A stretch of DNA of 57,410 nt, from the NCBI GenBank assembly GCA_027069855.1, contig JALXEF010000086.1, forward strand, positions 1-57,410. Direction: 5' to 3'. Shown here piece by piece: positions 44,636 to 53,853 of this stretch. The translations under genes and the position numbers were made by a program. The stretch is from Caldifarciminota bacterium. GTDB lineage: Bacteria; Hydrothermota; Hydrothermia; WGAB01. The notes beneath the pieces are model-generated. The model was given only the letters and a program-made list of their open reading frames with translations, was not told the DNA's origin and ran no database searches. Numbering within the stretch: position 1 is the first letter of the stretch; each line of letters starts with the position of its first letter.

Positions 44636-46326
44636 CAGAACATGTGGCCAAGGGCCAGGTACAAACGCCCCTTATAGCCGGGCGTGCGATCCTGCAGCCG
44701 ATAGCCCCAGTCCAGGCGCACCGGGCCGATGGGCGTGAAGTAGCGGATGCCCAGCCCCGCGGTCCAGAGGATCCGGAACTGCTGCCGCATCTCGGGCACG
44801 CTGAACCACAGGTTGCCGCCGTCCAGGAACAGCGCGCCGCCCCACCGGCCGTTGCGGTACCGGAGTTCCAGGTTGAGGTTCAGGAGCAGGTTGCCGGAGT
44901 GCACCTCCGGGTTGTCGGGGTCCACCGGCCCCACGGACCGGTCGGCGTACCCCCGCAGGCTGCCCTCGCCGCCCATGAAGAACCGTTCGCTGGAGGGAAT
45001 GGTGCGGCTGGTGCCATAGGGCCGCTGATAGCCGCTCCGGAACCGTCCGGCCACCACCCAATGGCTCCGGTGGGGCGCGTAGTAGCTGAAGTCCAGGATT
45101 GCCCGGTAAAAGGTGTTGTCGCCACCCAGCACCGGGCCACCGGCGTTCTGGAGTTTAAGGGAGGCGAAGGCCCCGCGCCGGGGGTCAAACAGGTTGTCCC
45201 GGCTGTCCCAGAGGCCGATGAAGATCAGCGAGTTGATGAGCGGGCCCGACCGGGACGGTTGCAGCGGCGTCCGTTTCCACTCCACCGCGCCGGTAAACGA
45301 AAGGTAGGGGCTGGCGATCCAGAGCAGCTGCAGGTCCACCCCGTACTCCTCCTTTTTCACCTGCAGATCGCGCTCGTAAAAGGGGTGGGCCGTGGCCTTC
45401 AGCGGGCTGCCCAGGAAATAGGGCTCGCTGTACGAAATCTCCACGCGCCGGCGCTGCCAGCGCTCCTGCCAGGTTTCCTGCGAGAAATCCAGGAGCCCCT
45501 CGGTGCGCATCTCCAGCCGCTGGTTGTTGCCAAAGAGGTTCCGGTGCCCCAGGGAAACCTGGAACTCGGCAAACAGGGGCTGGCGCCAGCCGCCACCGAT
45601 CTCCAGGTACCGGGGCTTGACCTCGTGGAGCTCCAGGACCAGCACCACGGTGTCGCCCTCGGCGTTCACCGGTTCCAGGCGGCGGAGCACCGAGGAAAAG
45701 AGGCCGGTGAGGTAGATGTTCCGGATGGATTCCAGCACCCTGGAGGCCTGGTACACGCAGGGCGGATGGAACCGCAGTTCCCGCAGCACGATCTGCCGGC
45801 GCACCTGATGGAGACCCCGGAGTTCCACCCGCTGGATCACCACCCGGGGCCCCTCTTCCACCTGGAACTGCACCTCAAAGGTATCGGGCCGCAGTTCCTG
45901 TTGCCGGATGCGGACTGAGGCGTAGGGGAATCCCTGTTCGGCATACAGGTTGAGGAGATCGGACTCCAGGCGATGCAGGTCGTCCACATCGTAGGGCCGG
46001 GGTGTGCGGTACCGGTGGAACAACCGGGCCACGAGCAGGGAATCCAGTTGTTGCACCCCGGCATAGGTGAGCCGGGCGATCACGGCCCTGGGCCCCTCGT
46101 AGAGCCAGAGTTCAATGTCCACGCCCTCGGGGGTTTGCCGCACCTCCTTTTGCACCACCCGAAAGTGCCGATAGCCGGCGTTCCGGTAAAACTCTTCCAG
46201 GCGGATCAGGCCCGCGTGGAACAGCGCCTGGGAAAAGGTCTGGCCCGGCCGCAGGCGCAGCACCGTAACCAGTTCCTTCGGGGGAAAGGCGTGGGCTCCG
46301 TGGATTTGCACCGAGCGCACCGGCAC
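44635..46326 (-). CDS. bamA: BamA/Omp85-family outer-membrane assembly protein
   Basis: 563 aa from GTG 46326. Three POTRA-like domains (SVQIHGAHAFPPKELVTVLRL; AVIARLTYAGVQQLDSLLV; VVIQRVELRGLHQVRRQIV) precede a 16-strand-like barrel with the LRGYADRSVGP motif and a C-terminal Phe. This fold inserts beta-barrel proteins into the outer membrane; BamA itself or a TamA-like paralog. The annotated GTG lacks a ribosome site and a signal peptide. GGAGG at 46380-46376 lies 7 nt before an in-frame ATC (46368) that would add MGIGSLILTAWLVG-type hydrophobic residues, so the true start is probably upstream. Confidence 0.8.
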   Translation of the reverse strand: MPVRSVQIHGAHAFPPKELVTVLRLRPGQTFSQALFHAGLIRLEEFYRNAGYRHFRVVQKEVRQTPEGVDIELWLYEGPRAVIARLTYAGVQQLDSLLVARLFHRYRTPRPYDVDDLHRLESDLLNLYAEQGFPYASVRIRQQELRPDTFEVQFQVEEGPRVVIQRVELRGLHQVRRQIVLRELRFHPPCVYQASRVLESIRNIYLTGLFSSVLRRLEPVNAEGDTVVLVLELHEVKPRYLEIGGGWRQPLFAEFQVSLGHRNLFGNNQRLEMRTEGLLDFSQETWQERWQRRRVEISYSEPYFLGSPLKATAHPFYERDLQVKKEEYGVDLQLLWIASPYLSFTGAVEWKRTPLQPSRSGPLINSLIFIGLWDSRDNLFDPRRGAFASLKLQNAGGPVLGGDNTFYRAILDFSYYAPHRSHWVVAGRFRSGYQRPYGTSRTIPSSERFFMGGEGSLRGYADRSVGPVDPDNPEVHSGNLLLNLNLELRYRNGRWGGALFLDGGNLWFSVPEMRQQFRILWTAGLGIRYFTPIGPVRLDWGYRLQDRTPGYKGRLYLALGHMF

Positions 46327-46381
46327 CCCGACCAGCCAGGCGGTAAGGATCAGGGAACCGATGCCGATGGTTTCACCTCCG

Positions 46382-47545
<1,164 letters not shown>

Positions 47546-47589
47546 GGAAACCTTCCTCCTTCTTGTTTTTCAGATCGCCCCGTCGGGCG

Positions 47590-48198
47590 TTATGGCCGAA
47601 ACCGAATCCCCTCCGACCGGGTAAACACCCCCCGATACAAAAAGGTGATCTGGCGCAGCGTGGCCCAGAGGTCAAAGGGATGGAGCGCCGAGATGGCGTC
47701 TACAGGGACCACCACCTTGTAAAAGCGCAGCGCGGCGCTGCCAGCCGTGTGGAGCACGCAGATGTTGGCCACGGTGCCGGTGACCACCACATGGCGAATG
47801 CCAAAGAGCCGCAGGTACTCGTCCAGCGGGGTGCCGTAGAAGCCGTCGTACCGGGTTTTCCGGATAAGGATGTCGCCTTCCTGGGGTTTCAGGTCGTCCA
47901 CGATCTCCCAGCCCGGGGTGCCTTCTACCACGTGCTCGCCCCAGAGGGCGAACTCGGGGTCCTCCTTCAGGTGGGTATCCAGGGTGTAGAACACCCGGAC
48001 CCCGGCGCTCCGGGCCTGCTGCAGGAGTTTCCGGATCACCGGCACGGTTTGGGGCGCGGTGGGCACGGGCAGTTTGCCCGTGGGTTCCACGAAGTCGCGC
48101 TGCATGTCCACCACGATGAGGGCGGTTTCCCGCGCCGGCAGTTCCACGGTTTCGGTAAAGGGAATCTCGGGGAGTTCCACGGTTTTCGGGATGTTCAT
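47590..48198 (-). CDS. Isochorismatase-fold cysteine hydrolase, nicotinamidase-like
   Basis: 202 aa from ATG 48198 (GGAGGTG upstream; longer in-frame reading overlaps the next gene). Catalytic-triad regions: ALIVVDMQRDFV (Asp), ILIRKTRYDGFYGTPL (Lys), and VTGTVANICVLHTAGSA (Cys). The metal-site region DTHLKEDPEF is like that of nicotinamidases. It may feed the NAD pathway represented by nadA/nadC, but substrate cannot be fixed from sequence. Eight nt downstream of the C26 hydrolase gene. Confidence 0.85.
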   Translation of the reverse strand: MNIPKTVELPEIPFTETVELPARETALIVVDMQRDFVEPTGKLPVPTAPQTVPVIRKLLQQARSAGVRVFYTLDTHLKEDPEFALWGEHVVEGTPGWEIVDDLKPQEGDILIRKTRYDGFYGTPLDEYLRLFGIRHVVVTGTVANICVLHTAGSAALRFYKVVVPVDAISALHPFDLWATLRQITFLYRGVFTRSEGIRFRP

Positions 48199-48205
48199 GG
48201 CCTTT

Positions 48206-48901
48206 TCACCTCCCTTGGGCTGCCTGGACAAAGGCCTGGAACAGGATTCGGGCCTCCGGCCCGTCCAGCATGCGTTCCGGATGGAACTGCACCCCCAGCA
48301 CAAAGTGGTCGGGGTCGGTGCCCTCCACGGCCTCAATGGTACCGTCGGAGGCCCAGGCCACATCCCGAAGCCCCTCCCCCAGGTGATGGATGGCCTGGTG
48401 GTGGTACGAGTTGACCACCACGGTGTCCCGGCCCAGGAGCCGATACAGCAGGCTTTCGGGGTCAATGGAAATCCGATGGTAAATCGCCTCTTCCTGCCGT
48501 CGGGGGGCGTGCTGCTGGCCGGTTTCCAGGTGCTGGATCAGGGTGCCGCCGTAGGCTACATTCAGGATCTGGATCCCGCGACAGATGGCGAAAATGGGGA
48601 GTCTCCGGCGCCGGGCCTCCTGAATCATCAGGAGCTCAAAGGCGTCGCGTTCGGGATCGGGCCCCCAGACCCGTACGGGGTCCTGGTTGTAAACCAGGGC
48701 GGCAATGTCGCCGCCGCCGGTGAGCAGGAGGCCGTCCACCAGGTCCAGCAGGGCTTCCACGCGGGCGAGCGAGCGGGTAAAGGGAAAGATCAGCGGCAGA
48801 GCGCCGGCCTGGGCCACACCGTCCACATAGGAAAAGCCCACTTCGTACAGCGGGCCGTGGGAGCCCCGACGGCTCCCGGGAATCACGCCAATCCGCACCA
48901 T
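48206..48901 (-). CDS. Peptidase C26 / gamma-glutamyl-GABA hydrolase-like glutamine amidotransferase
   Basis: 231 aa from ATG 48901, 10 nt after the preceding stop, no strong ribosome site. Class I amidotransferase-like features: VDGLLLTGGGDI, nucleophile elbow FAICRGIQILNVAYGG (Cys), and GVQFHPE (His, Glu). The family hydrolyses gamma-glutamyl amides such as gamma-glutamyl-GABA (PuuD). Substrate uncertain. Part of a minus-strand run with the M15 lipoprotein and cysteine hydrolase. Confidence 0.87.
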   Translation of the reverse strand: MVRIGVIPGSRRGSHGPLYEVGFSYVDGVAQAGALPLIFPFTRSLARVEALLDLVDGLLLTGGGDIAALVYNQDPVRVWGPDPERDAFELLMIQEARRRRLPIFAICRGIQILNVAYGGTLIQHLETGQQHAPRRQEEAIYHRISIDPESLLYRLLGRDTVVVNSYHHQAIHHLGEGLRDVAWASDGTIEAVEGTDPDHFVLGVQFHPERMLDGPEARILFQAFVQAAQGR

Positions 48902-48911
48902 GGCGAAAATT

Positions 48912-50081
48912 TTACGGCCACGGCCCCCAGCGGGCCTTGAACCCCCGGACATCGGTATGCACGAAGGGGGTCCGGTGGGTTTCAGGTTTCCAGTCGTACA
49001 CGCCGATGCCGCCCACCAGGCCCGTTTCCTGTTCCACGCGCTCAAAGAGGAGGGCCAGCCACTGGGCGTCGCGCACATCCACGCGGCCGTCGTGGTTCAG
49101 GTCATCCATGGCACCGTCGCCGTCCAGGTCCACATACACATCCGCCGCCCGGCCGTAGGTGTGCATGCTAAAGCGGCCGTTGCCCAGTTTGGCGTTGTAC
49201 CAGGGGGTGCGGTAGCCGCTCATGATCACGAAGTCGGCCAGATGCCCCAGGCGCAGGGCCACCTCCAGCTTGCGGAGCAGGCTGGGCTCCAGGTAAAGGA
49301 ACCGGGGATGGCTGGTGGGCTCATGGCACAGGAACTCGCCCAGCAGGAAATGGGGCGACACCTGCAGGCTCTCCTCGGCCGCGGTCCGGACCGGCACCAG
49401 CGGCACAGGTTGCCGGTAGATCCAGCGGTGGGCCCGCAGGAACAGCGACCAGGTGGAATCCGGCCCCCGATCGTAGGAGCCCACCCGGAACCCCTGGATC
49501 ACGGTGTCCACGGAATCGGGCGAAATTGGCACGGCCAGCACCCACCGGCGCTGGGCCTCCACCCGCACCTCGCTGGTCGGCACCGCCGGCCCTTCCCATC
49601 GCCAGATCTGCACGGTTTGCACCCACACCGGGTACACGCCGGGCCGTGCGGGCACGGGCAGCCGCACCGGATAGGCCTCCCGAGGCACGGTGAGGGTTTG
49701 CCGGTTCCCGAGGATCACGCGGGTGGTTTCGGCCGCAAGGTAAAAGTAGCCCCGCAGAGTGTCGCGGTACCAGGAAAGGTGCAGGCTGTCCACCGAATGC
49801 ACCTGCTGGAGCACTTCGGGGTCCTTCAAAAAGCGGGTCACGGGGGACTCCACCCAGGGCACGAGGTCCAGGATAGTGCCGGCCTCGGCATAGCCCAGCC
49901 ACACCAGCGAATCGGCCATCGGCCGCCCGCAGTGGCGGAGCACCAGCTGGCCGTGCAGGGTACCGGCACGAGGGAACCGGGCCTCCAGGGGTACCGGACG
50001 ATGCGGCACGCAGGCCCCGGCCCAGAGGCCCAGCAGGGCCACCAGCACCACCAGTTCAGCCTTCCAGCGGTTCCAGGTCAT
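48912..50081 (-). CDS. Lipoprotein with peptidase M15-type C-terminal domain
   Basis: 389 aa. Signal II: LVVLVALLGLWAGAC (Cys24 likely lipidated). Residues ~30-240 are an uncharacterised beta-rich region. The C-terminal ~140 residues carry the M15A/DUF882 zinc-peptidase pattern: MSGYRTPWYNAKLG, FSMHTYGRAADV (His..Asp) and FVHTDVRG (His). Between the zinc motifs is a calcium-loop-like stretch, DLDGDGAMDDLNHDGRVD. Likely a murein D,D- or L,D-peptidase in the periplasm. Overlaps the cinA-like gene by 26 nt. Confidence 0.8.
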   Translation of the reverse strand: MTWNRWKAELVVLVALLGLWAGACVPHRPVPLEARFPRAGTLHGQLVLRHCGRPMADSLVWLGYAEAGTILDLVPWVESPVTRFLKDPEVLQQVHSVDSLHLSWYRDTLRGYFYLAAETTRVILGNRQTLTVPREAYPVRLPVPARPGVYPVWVQTVQIWRWEGPAVPTSEVRVEAQRRWVLAVPISPDSVDTVIQGFRVGSYDRGPDSTWSLFLRAHRWIYRQPVPLVPVRTAAEESLQVSPHFLLGEFLCHEPTSHPRFLYLEPSLLRKLEVALRLGHLADFVIMSGYRTPWYNAKLGNGRFSMHTYGRAADVYVDLDGDGAMDDLNHDGRVDVRDAQWLALLFERVEQETGLVGGIGVYDWKPETHRTPFVHTDVRGFKARWGPWP

Positions 50082-50859
50082 GGAACACCTCTTTCAGGGC
50101 TTGCAACACCCGGGTTTTCAGGGTTTGCAGTTCCTCTTCGGTTTCGGCGGAAAGGGTGATTTCCAGAGGGATGTTGGTGCGGCGATCAAACAACTCGGGC
50201 TTGGACTTGAAGTAGGCCTGGGGAAACCGGCGCCGGAGCGGCCGGAGCCGGCGTTCAATGACGGATTCGTCGGCCAGGCCCGTGCGCACCCGAAGCACCC
50301 GCATCCGGCGTTTGGGGGCGAGGTGTTGCCGCACCCAGGGCAACACCTCGTGGTCCAGGAAGGCCTGCATCTCCCGGGGCACCCCGGGCAGGGCGAACAC
50401 CACCAGGCCGCAGTGCACCAGGCGCACCGCAGGGGCGGTGCCCACGCGGTTCGGCAGAGGCACGCTTCCCCTGGGCAGGAGGGCCATCTTCCGGCGCTCC
50501 GGTGTCAACCCGGGCTCGGGCACCTTGCCCTCGCGGTACAGGGCATCGTAGCGCTCTTTGACCATCTGCAGGGCCTCGGGGTGGGGCTCCAGGGGCAGGT
50601 CCAGGGCACGGGCGATGCCGGCGAGGGTCAGGTCGTCTTCGGTGGGCCCCAGGCCGCCAGTGGTCACAAGAAGCCGGGTGCCCCGATGCCGGGCCTCGCG
50701 CACGGCCGCCGCGATCTCCTCCAGATTGTCGTCCACGGTGGTTATCCGATGGGGCCGCAGGCCCAGGGGGGTCAGGGCCTGAGCCAGCACATGGGCGTTG
50801 GTGTTCAGGGTGAGGCCGGCCAATATCTCCCGGCCAACGGTCACGATTTCCACCCGCAT
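50056..50859 (-). CDS. CinA N-terminal (MoaB/MogA-fold) family protein
   Basis: 267 aa, close to the length of stand-alone COG1058 domain proteins; the C-terminal nicotinamide-nucleotide deamidase domain is absent. Motifs: VTVGREILAGLTLNTNA, TTGGLGPTEDDLT, PNRVGTAPAV and VFALPGVPREMQAF, all typical. The family hydrolyses ADP-ribose/NAD-related pyrophosphates in some members. A leaderless promoter is predicted at its start, shared with the divergent gene. Confidence 0.87.
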   Translation of the reverse strand: MRVEIVTVGREILAGLTLNTNAHVLAQALTPLGLRPHRITTVDDNLEEIAAAVREARHRGTRLLVTTGGLGPTEDDLTLAGIARALDLPLEPHPEALQMVKERYDALYREGKVPEPGLTPERRKMALLPRGSVPLPNRVGTAPAVRLVHCGLVVFALPGVPREMQAFLDHEVLPWVRQHLAPKRRMRVLRVRTGLADESVIERRLRPLRRRFPQAYFKSKPELFDRRTNIPLEITLSAETEEELQTLKTRVLQALKEVFHDLEPLEG

Positions 50860-50863
50860 GGCT

Positions 50864-50871
50864 GTATTATA
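50864..50871. promoter_or_regulatory. Overlapping divergent -10 elements (TATTATA)
   Basis: Two start codons face away only 17 bp apart (ATG 50859 minus, ATG 50877 plus). TATAAT on minus (50871-50866) lies 6 nt before one; TATTAT on plus (50864-50869) lies 7 nt before the other. Both transcripts would be leaderless and the two polymerases cannot bind together. Confidence 0.45.
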
Positions 50872-50876
50872 GCGGC

Positions 50877-51773
50877 ATGGGCGCCGACGACCTGCTCAAG
50901 CGGATACAAAATAACCGCACCCTGGGGGCTTCGCAGATCCTGAGGCTCGGCCTGCGTGCGGCCCGGGCGCTCATCAAAGAACTGTATCCGCTGCCGGAAA
51001 ACCAGCGGTACATCCGGTTCCGGGCGTTTACGCTGGAACTGGCCTCGGCCCGGCCCTCTATGGCTCCCCTGCTCCGTTTGGCCAACGACCTGAATTTTTT
51101 GTGGGACGAAGCGGAAAATCTCAAGGCCCTGGAACAGGCGCTGAACGAACTGAAACGGTTCCTGGAGGCGCAGCGACAGCGCGTTGTGGAAAGCGCGGCC
51201 GAACTCTTCGCCGGCAAACGCCGCATTCTCGTGCACTCCTGGAGTTCATCGGTGGTGGACACCGTGCTCCGGCTGCAGCCCTTCCAGGTGTTCTGCACCG
51301 AGTCGTTCCCCGGCCTGGAGGGGCGCCGAACCGCCAGAAAACTGCTGGAACACCGGATTGCGGTGACCGTGGTGACCGATCCCGCGGTGCCGGAGGTTCT
51401 TTCCGAGGTGGAACTCGTTTTGGTGGGGGCCGATGCGTTCACCACCGAGGGTTTTTACAACAAGGTGGGCACCCATCTGTTGGCCGTGGCCGCCCAGGCC
51501 TTTCGGGTGCCCCTCTGGGTGATCAGCGAATCGTACAAGGGCCTGCCGCGGGATCTTGCGCCCCTGTACCAGCCCGAAGAGGCGCCGTTCCGGATCCCTT
51601 CGGCCCTGCAGGAGGCCACCTGGATCCGGCCCCTGTTTGATTTCACGCCCTGGCACCAGGCAAAGGGCCTGGTGGCCGAGGGAGGAATCCTCGGTATCCA
51701 GGGAATCCAGCAGTTGCTGGAGAGCCTTCAGGTTCACCCCATTCTGGAAGCCTACCGGGAGGTGTTGATCTGA
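50877..51773 (+). CDS. eIF2B-alpha/MtnA-like sugar-phosphate isomerase family protein
   Basis: 298 aa. A helical N-terminal domain is followed by the Rossmann-like IF-2B fold with RILVHSWSSSVVDTVL, CTESFPGLEGRRTARKL and ELVLVGADAFTTEGFYNKVGTHLLAVAA (GADA and NKVGT motifs). Relatives are ribose-1,5-bisphosphate isomerase and methylthioribose-1-phosphate isomerase. The ES.P..EGR motif and the Asp of GADA suggest an isomerase. Substrate not determinable. ATG of kdsB overlaps its stop. Confidence 0.82.
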   Translation: MGADDLLKRIQNNRTLGASQILRLGLRAARALIKELYPLPENQRYIRFRAFTLELASARPSMAPLLRLANDLNFLWDEAENLKALEQALNELKRFLEAQRQRVVESAAELFAGKRRILVHSWSSSVVDTVLRLQPFQVFCTESFPGLEGRRTARKLLEHRIAVTVVTDPAVPEVLSEVELVLVGADAFTTEGFYNKVGTHLLAVAAQAFRVPLWVISESYKGLPRDLAPLYQPEEAPFRIPSALQEATWIRPLFDFTPWHQAKGLVAEGGILGIQGIQQLLESLQVHPILEAYREVLI

Positions 51774-52492
51774 TGAAGGTTGTGGGCGTGATCCCCGCCC
51801 GCTACGGCTCCAGCAGGTTCCCCGGCAAACCCCTGGCCGAGATCCTGGGCAAACCCCTGATCCAGTGGGTTCTGGAAGCCGCCCGGGGAGCCTGGAGCCT
51901 GGACGAAGTATGGGTGGCCACCGACGATCCCCGGATCGCCCGGGTGGTGAAGCATCTGCAGGGACAGGTGGTGATGACCCCCGCGGAGGTGCCCAGCGGC
52001 ACCGATCGGGTGTTCCTGGCCATCCGCGACAAAGCACCGGACATCGTGGTCAACATCCAGGGCGACGAGCCCCTGCTTCAAAGCGAGATGATCAACACCC
52101 TGGTGACCGCGCTCCTGGAGAACGAAAAGGCCGACCTGGCAACCCTGGCCTACTGGTCTCCGGACCCGGGCACCCCCGACCAGGTGAAGATCGCCCTGTC
52201 GGACGAGGGCTACGCCCTGTACTTCTCCCGCTCCCCCATCCCCTATTTCCGGGAGGGTTCGCCGGAATACTGGATCCACATCGGCCTGTATGCCTACCGT
52301 TTTGAGGCCCTTAAGGCCTTTGTGGAACGCAAGCCCACCCGCCTGGAACAGGCCGAAAAACTGGAACAACTCCGGGCCCTGGACCTGGGGATGCGGATCC
52401 TGGTGGTGCCCGTCAAGGAAAAACTGCATCCCGTGGACCGGCCCGACGACATCCCGGTGGTGGAACACCTGCTGAAACTTCGGCTTCCGTGA
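51773..52492 (+). CDS. kdsB: 3-deoxy-manno-octulosonate cytidylyltransferase (CMP-KDO synthetase)
   Basis: 239 aa. Nucleotidyltransferase start VVGVIPARYGSSRFPGKPLAEI, then PSGTDRVFLA, VNIQGDEPLL and YFSRSPIPYFREG, HIGLYAYRFEAL: the full KdsB signature set. It activates KDO with CTP for the lipid A-core link, which implies an LPS-bearing outer membrane. One-base overlap with the upstream gene. Confidence 0.95.
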   Translation: MKVVGVIPARYGSSRFPGKPLAEILGKPLIQWVLEAARGAWSLDEVWVATDDPRIARVVKHLQGQVVMTPAEVPSGTDRVFLAIRDKAPDIVVNIQGDEPLLQSEMINTLVTALLENEKADLATLAYWSPDPGTPDQVKIALSDEGYALYFSRSPIPYFREGSPEYWIHIGLYAYRFEALKAFVERKPTRLEQAEKLEQLRALDLGMRILVVPVKEKLHPVDRPDDIPVVEHLLKLRLP

Positions 52493-53835
52493 TTCTCTGG
52501 ATTCTGGCGGGTTTGGTGACCCTGGCGCCACCCGGAACCGGTCCGCGGCTGGCCGGGTTCCGGATCCACGGCTCCCCGGTGCTGGCACTTCAAGACTCCC
52601 TGGACACCTGGCAAACGGCGGTTCGGGATTCCGCACCCTCGGCCAGGGTCCTGGGGCGACTGGTGCACCGCATCACCCGCTTTTTCCAGAACCGGGGGTT
52701 CCCATTTTCCCGGGTGCGGGTGGCCTACTTCACGGGTCCGGAGGATTCGTTGACGGCGCACCTCGTGGTCCAACCCGGCCCGCTGGTCAAGCCCGGGGTG
52801 CTCCGGGCGGAGGGTGTGCCCGGGGTGCCGGGGCCGCTCCGGCGATGGTTCGCCCCGGCTCTCCGGAACCCCTATGCCGTTGAGCGGCTCCGCACGCTGG
52901 CCGAGGGCTGGAACCTCCGGTTCGGCGACCGTCTCACTGTGGATTCCTTTCGCCTGCGGCCGCCCGACACCCTGCTGCTCTTTGTACAACAGCACCCGGC
53001 CAACCACCTGGAGGGCGCGCTCTCTTACGACCAGGCCGGGCGCCTGCTGGGGCGGCTCTCCCTGCGGTTCCTGAACCTGGGCGGCACCCTGCGGGCCCTG
53101 GCGATCTCCTGGTACCGCTGGCGGGCCGAGGAACAGGAACTCCAGGTGGCCTACGAGGAGCCCTGGGTGCCCTACCTGCAGATCCGGCTGGAGGGACGGG
53201 GCTACCTGCAGGACACCCTGATGCAGGTGTGGGAGGGCGCGGTGGTGGTGTTTCCGCTGCAACTTTCCTCCCGGCTGGGCCTTGGGATCGCCCACCAGCG
53301 GAGCCTGTGGATCCCCACCCAGGAGCGCCACCGGGAAACGCGCAGCCTGATCTACGCCGAGGGCGGCACCGATCTGGCCTGGCTCCTTCGGGCCGAGGCC
53401 ACCTCGCGGTTCCTGCGGTACCAGGCTCGGCTCCGGTTGCGGGTGCAGGCACCGCCGGCGCTGGGGGCCGGCGCCGAGGTGGTATCCGCGGGCCTGTACC
53501 GCTCCCCTGCCCTGCAGCCCACCGACCTTCTGGAGGTACCGCTTTCCTGGCTCCCCTTCGGCCTGCGGGCCCTGCCCCGGGAGTTCCGCCGGTTGCTGGG
53601 CATCCGGTACTTCGTGGGCCTTACGACCCCTGCGCTGGCCCTTCGGGGAATGGTGGAACAGAACTTCTGGCGCCGACGCCTGGACGATCCCCAGGGCCAC
53701 CGGGGATGGGGCGCCGGCCTGGAACTCACCTGGCGCACTCCCGGAGGGCTCAGGATGGGGCTGCAGTACACCTGGCGGCCCGGGCTCTCGCCCTGGGACG
53801 GCGTCCTGCGCATAGACCTGAGCCAGGGCTTTTAG
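52489..53835 (+). CDS. Omp85/surface-antigen-like outer-membrane beta-barrel protein
   Basis: 448 aa from GTG 52489, overlapping the kdsB stop. A short signal peptide (MILWILAGLVTLAPP) and a partial POTRA-like region (RFFQNRGFPFSRVRVAYFTG..LTAHLVVQPGP; VERLRTLAEGWNLRFGD) precede a barrel with alternating hydrophobic strands (RALAISWYRWRAEEQELQVAYEEPW) and a C-terminal Phe (LSQGF). It is shorter than BamA, closer to TamA/Omp85-like proteins. Link with LPS genes suggests envelope biogenesis. Confidence 0.65.
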   Translation: MILWILAGLVTLAPPGTGPRLAGFRIHGSPVLALQDSLDTWQTAVRDSAPSARVLGRLVHRITRFFQNRGFPFSRVRVAYFTGPEDSLTAHLVVQPGPLVKPGVLRAEGVPGVPGPLRRWFAPALRNPYAVERLRTLAEGWNLRFGDRLTVDSFRLRPPDTLLLFVQQHPANHLEGALSYDQAGRLLGRLSLRFLNLGGTLRALAISWYRWRAEEQELQVAYEEPWVPYLQIRLEGRGYLQDTLMQVWEGAVVVFPLQLSSRLGLGIAHQRSLWIPTQERHRETRSLIYAEGGTDLAWLLRAEATSRFLRYQARLRLRVQAPPALGAGAEVVSAGLYRSPALQPTDLLEVPLSWLPFGLRALPREFRRLLGIRYFVGLTTPALALRGMVEQNFWRRRLDDPQGHRGWGAGLELTWRTPGGLRMGLQYTWRPGLSPWDGVLRIDLSQGF

Positions 53836-53838
53836 CCG

Positions 53839-53844
53839 TACAAT
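53839..53844 (+). promoter_or_regulatory. -10 element TACAAT before the polysaccharide deacetylase gene
   Basis: TACAAT lies 9 nt before ATG 53854, right after the stop of the preceding gene, consistent with a leaderless or near-leaderless start. No ribosome site is visible. Confidence 0.35.
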
Positions 53845-53853
53845 TTGCCGCCG

